NCBI GenBank assembly: GCA_964545205.1
Contig: CAZJFH010000015.1
Coordinates: 19,437 to 83,436, forward strand
Direction: 5' to 3'
Origin: CAZJFH01 sp964545205
GTDB lineage: Bacteria > Pseudomonadota > Alphaproteobacteria > Rhodospirillales > Magnetospirillaceae
Length of the DNA: 64,000 bases
Shown: one piece after another, positions 60,784 to 64,000 of the stretch
How positions within the stretch are numbered: position 1 is the first letter of the stretch
Layout of the letters: every line of letters begins with the position of its first letter
Translations under genes and position numbers: made by a program
Notes under the pieces: generated by a model
What the model was told of the DNA's origin: nothing
Database searches by the model: none
Seen by the model: only the letters and a program-made list of their open reading frames with translations

Positions 60784-60990
60784 TCAAGCCCCGTTCTCGG
60801 TCCCGAGCCGGCGCAGCACGTCGGCCATGTTGTCGTAGCGGGCGTCGGGCATGCGCCCGAGCAGGTCGATCACGTCCTCTTCGGCGCGGTTGCCGCGGGC
60901 GTGGCGGACGAGCTGGTCGCGGTCGCAGGGAAAGTCGATGCCCCGCAGCGCCTGGGCGACGGCTCCGGTGGTGACGGGCGCGAGCGCCAT
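60784..60990 (-). CDS. DUF2795 family protein
   Basis: 68 residues; ATG with GGAG upstream. DUF2795 pattern: ALRGIDFPCDRDQLVRHARG followed by an acidic helix. Small acidic proteins of this family are widespread, and their function is unknown. It is upstream of the riboswitch on the same strand and is read divergently from hsp20. Confidence 0.85.
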   Translation of the reverse strand: MALAPVTTGAVAQALRGIDFPCDRDQLVRHARGNRAEEDVIDLLGRMPDARYDNMADVLRRLGTENGA

Positions 60991-61131
60991 CGGCGGACTC
61001 CGTTTCTGGATGGGCCACCCCATCGAACGCGGTAGCCGCGCGGTTGTTCCGTGTCGGGGAATCCATCGCCCGCCCGTGCATGTCGGGACGGCGCCCTTAT
61101 ATTGATCGGAACGCCAACGCCGGAGCACGTC

Positions 61132-61530
61132 ATGAAGAAGGACCCGAGGATCTGGATGTGGGCCGAGGCCTGCGAGCAGCTGGAACGCGCCGAGCGCATG
61201 CACCGGCAGTTCTTCCAGCCGCAGCCCCGCGCCCGCCGGCCGGCCTGGGAGCCGCCCGCCGACCTGTACGAGACGCCGGACGCCTACTGGGTGGTGATCG
61301 CGCTGCCGGGCGTGCCGCCGGAGCAGGTCGAAATCGTCGTCGAGGGCGGCGTGCTGACGGTGGCCGCCGAGCGGGCGCTGCCGGCCGCGTCGCGCGCGGC
61401 GCTGATCCATCGCATCGAGATTCCCCACGGCCGCTTCGAGCGCCACGTCGAGCTGCCGCCCGGGCCGCTGGCGATCGGCGGCCGCGAGATGATCGACGGC
61501 TGCCTGGTCATCCAGCTGGTCAAGCGCTGA
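61132..61530 (+). CDS. Hsp20/alpha-crystallin family small chaperone
   Basis: 132 residues from an ATG with a GGAG site; it spans the alpha-crystallin domain (about 45-130; ALPGVPPEQVEIVVEGGVLT), though the usual GVL-type end is replaced by CLVIQLVK. The N-terminus is short and aromatic (MKKDPRIWMWAEACE). It holds unfolding proteins. It lies 16 bases before lon, so chaperone and protease are probably co-expressed. Confidence 0.88.
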   Translation: MKKDPRIWMWAEACEQLERAERMHRQFFQPQPRARRPAWEPPADLYETPDAYWVVIALPGVPPEQVEIVVEGGVLTVAAERALPAASRAALIHRIEIPHGRFERHVELPPGPLAIGGREMIDGCLVIQLVKR

Positions 61531-61546
61531 AGAGAGGACGCCAACC

Positions 61547-63943
<2,397 letters not shown>

Positions 63944-63945
63944 TT

Positions 63946-64000
63946 CCCTCTCCCGCTCGCGGGAGAGGGAGGGGCCCGCGAAGCGGGAGGGTGAGGGCCG
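63946..64000 (+). repeat. Dispersed repeat of CCCTCTCCCGC type, copy 2 (cut by window end)
   Basis: CCCTCTCCCGC-TC-GCGGGAGAGGG (63946-63969) is followed by a CCCGCGAAGCGGG pairing and GGGAGGGTGAGGG. This matches the reverse complement of the element at 43782-43893. It continues past the window. Confidence 0.75.

Noticed and set aside
61088..61131. A heat-shock (sigma-32) promoter ahead of hsp20-lon
   Set aside because: CCCTTATATT resembles a -10 box, but no CTTG-type -35 box lies at the right distance.

Overview
The window is very GC-rich bacterial DNA in which almost every base is coding. The gene content fits an alphaproteobacterium, plausibly a Rhodospirillales-like one. Pointers are a DUF1489 protein, an aa3 cytochrome oxidase operon of alphaproteobacterial type, an FNR-type regulator, PhhA, class I fructose-bisphosphatase, a B12 riboswitch in front of hupE, and REP-like palindromes carrying the GCCGGCATGAC-type end. 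This assignment is inference; there is no rRNA to confirm it. I see no prophage, insertion sequence, CRISPR array or plasmid origin. The window reads as ordinary chromosome, rich in signalling genes.

Layout. 0-6.4 kb: DoxX protein with a dyad operator, a small secreted protein, a YqeB-type protein, MsrB, and a ctaC-ctaD-ctaG-ctaE oxidase operon on the minus strand. 6.7-11.8 kb: HPP protein, two diguanylate cyclases, MgtE, tRNA-Leu(GAG), LipB, acylphosphatase. 11.8-15.4 kb: a sugar ABC importer (two permeases and a binding protein, no ATPase) and a secreted unknown. 15.4-25.1 kb: HtrA protease, FNR-like regulator, K+/H+ antiporter, a 34-residue membrane peptide, Mfd, DEAD-box helicase. 25.2-35.5 kb: PhhA, GAF-EAL protein, oxidoreductase, second antiporter, a cyclic-nucleotide-type regulator translationally coupled to a 563-residue protein of unknown family, PAS-GGDEF protein, DUF1489. 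35.5-47.5 kb: HerA-like ATPase bracketed by two related inverted repeats, chemoreceptor plus bacteriohemerythrin, response regulator-kinase fusion, SbmA/YddA-like exporter with a broken Walker A, GH1 glucosidase, CbbQ-CbbO pair. 47.5-54.7 kb: TRAP permeases, KdpDE-like pair, and a nitrilase-BON-DUF1080-hydrolase operon. 54.8-64 kb: PEP-CTERM protein behind a textbook sigma-54 promoter, Fbp, hybrid kinase, HupE under a cobalamin riboswitch, DUF2795, Hsp20, Lon.

Functional themes. Signalling is dense: three GGDEF proteins and one EAL protein for cyclic di-GMP, three histidine kinases, two Crp/Fnr regulators and one chemoreceptor. Oxygen and redox themes recur (aa3 oxidase, an FNR-like regulator with a CX2CX5C cluster, hemerythrin next to the chemoreceptor, MsrB). 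Several systems are incomplete in the window: the sugar importer lacks its ATPase, the TRAP system its binding protein, KdpDE its KdpABC pump, CbbQO its RuBisCO or NO-reductase client, and the oxidase operon its ctaB.

The most interesting points are: (1) the sigma-54 promoter upstream of the PEP-CTERM gene; (2) the exporter whose Walker A lysine position is Ile; (3) the unknown 563-residue partner of a Crp-family regulator; (4) a diguanylate cyclase resembling zinc-sensing DgcZ that has lost its zinc ligands; and (5) three families of dispersed palindromic elements, one with compensatory changes in its stem.
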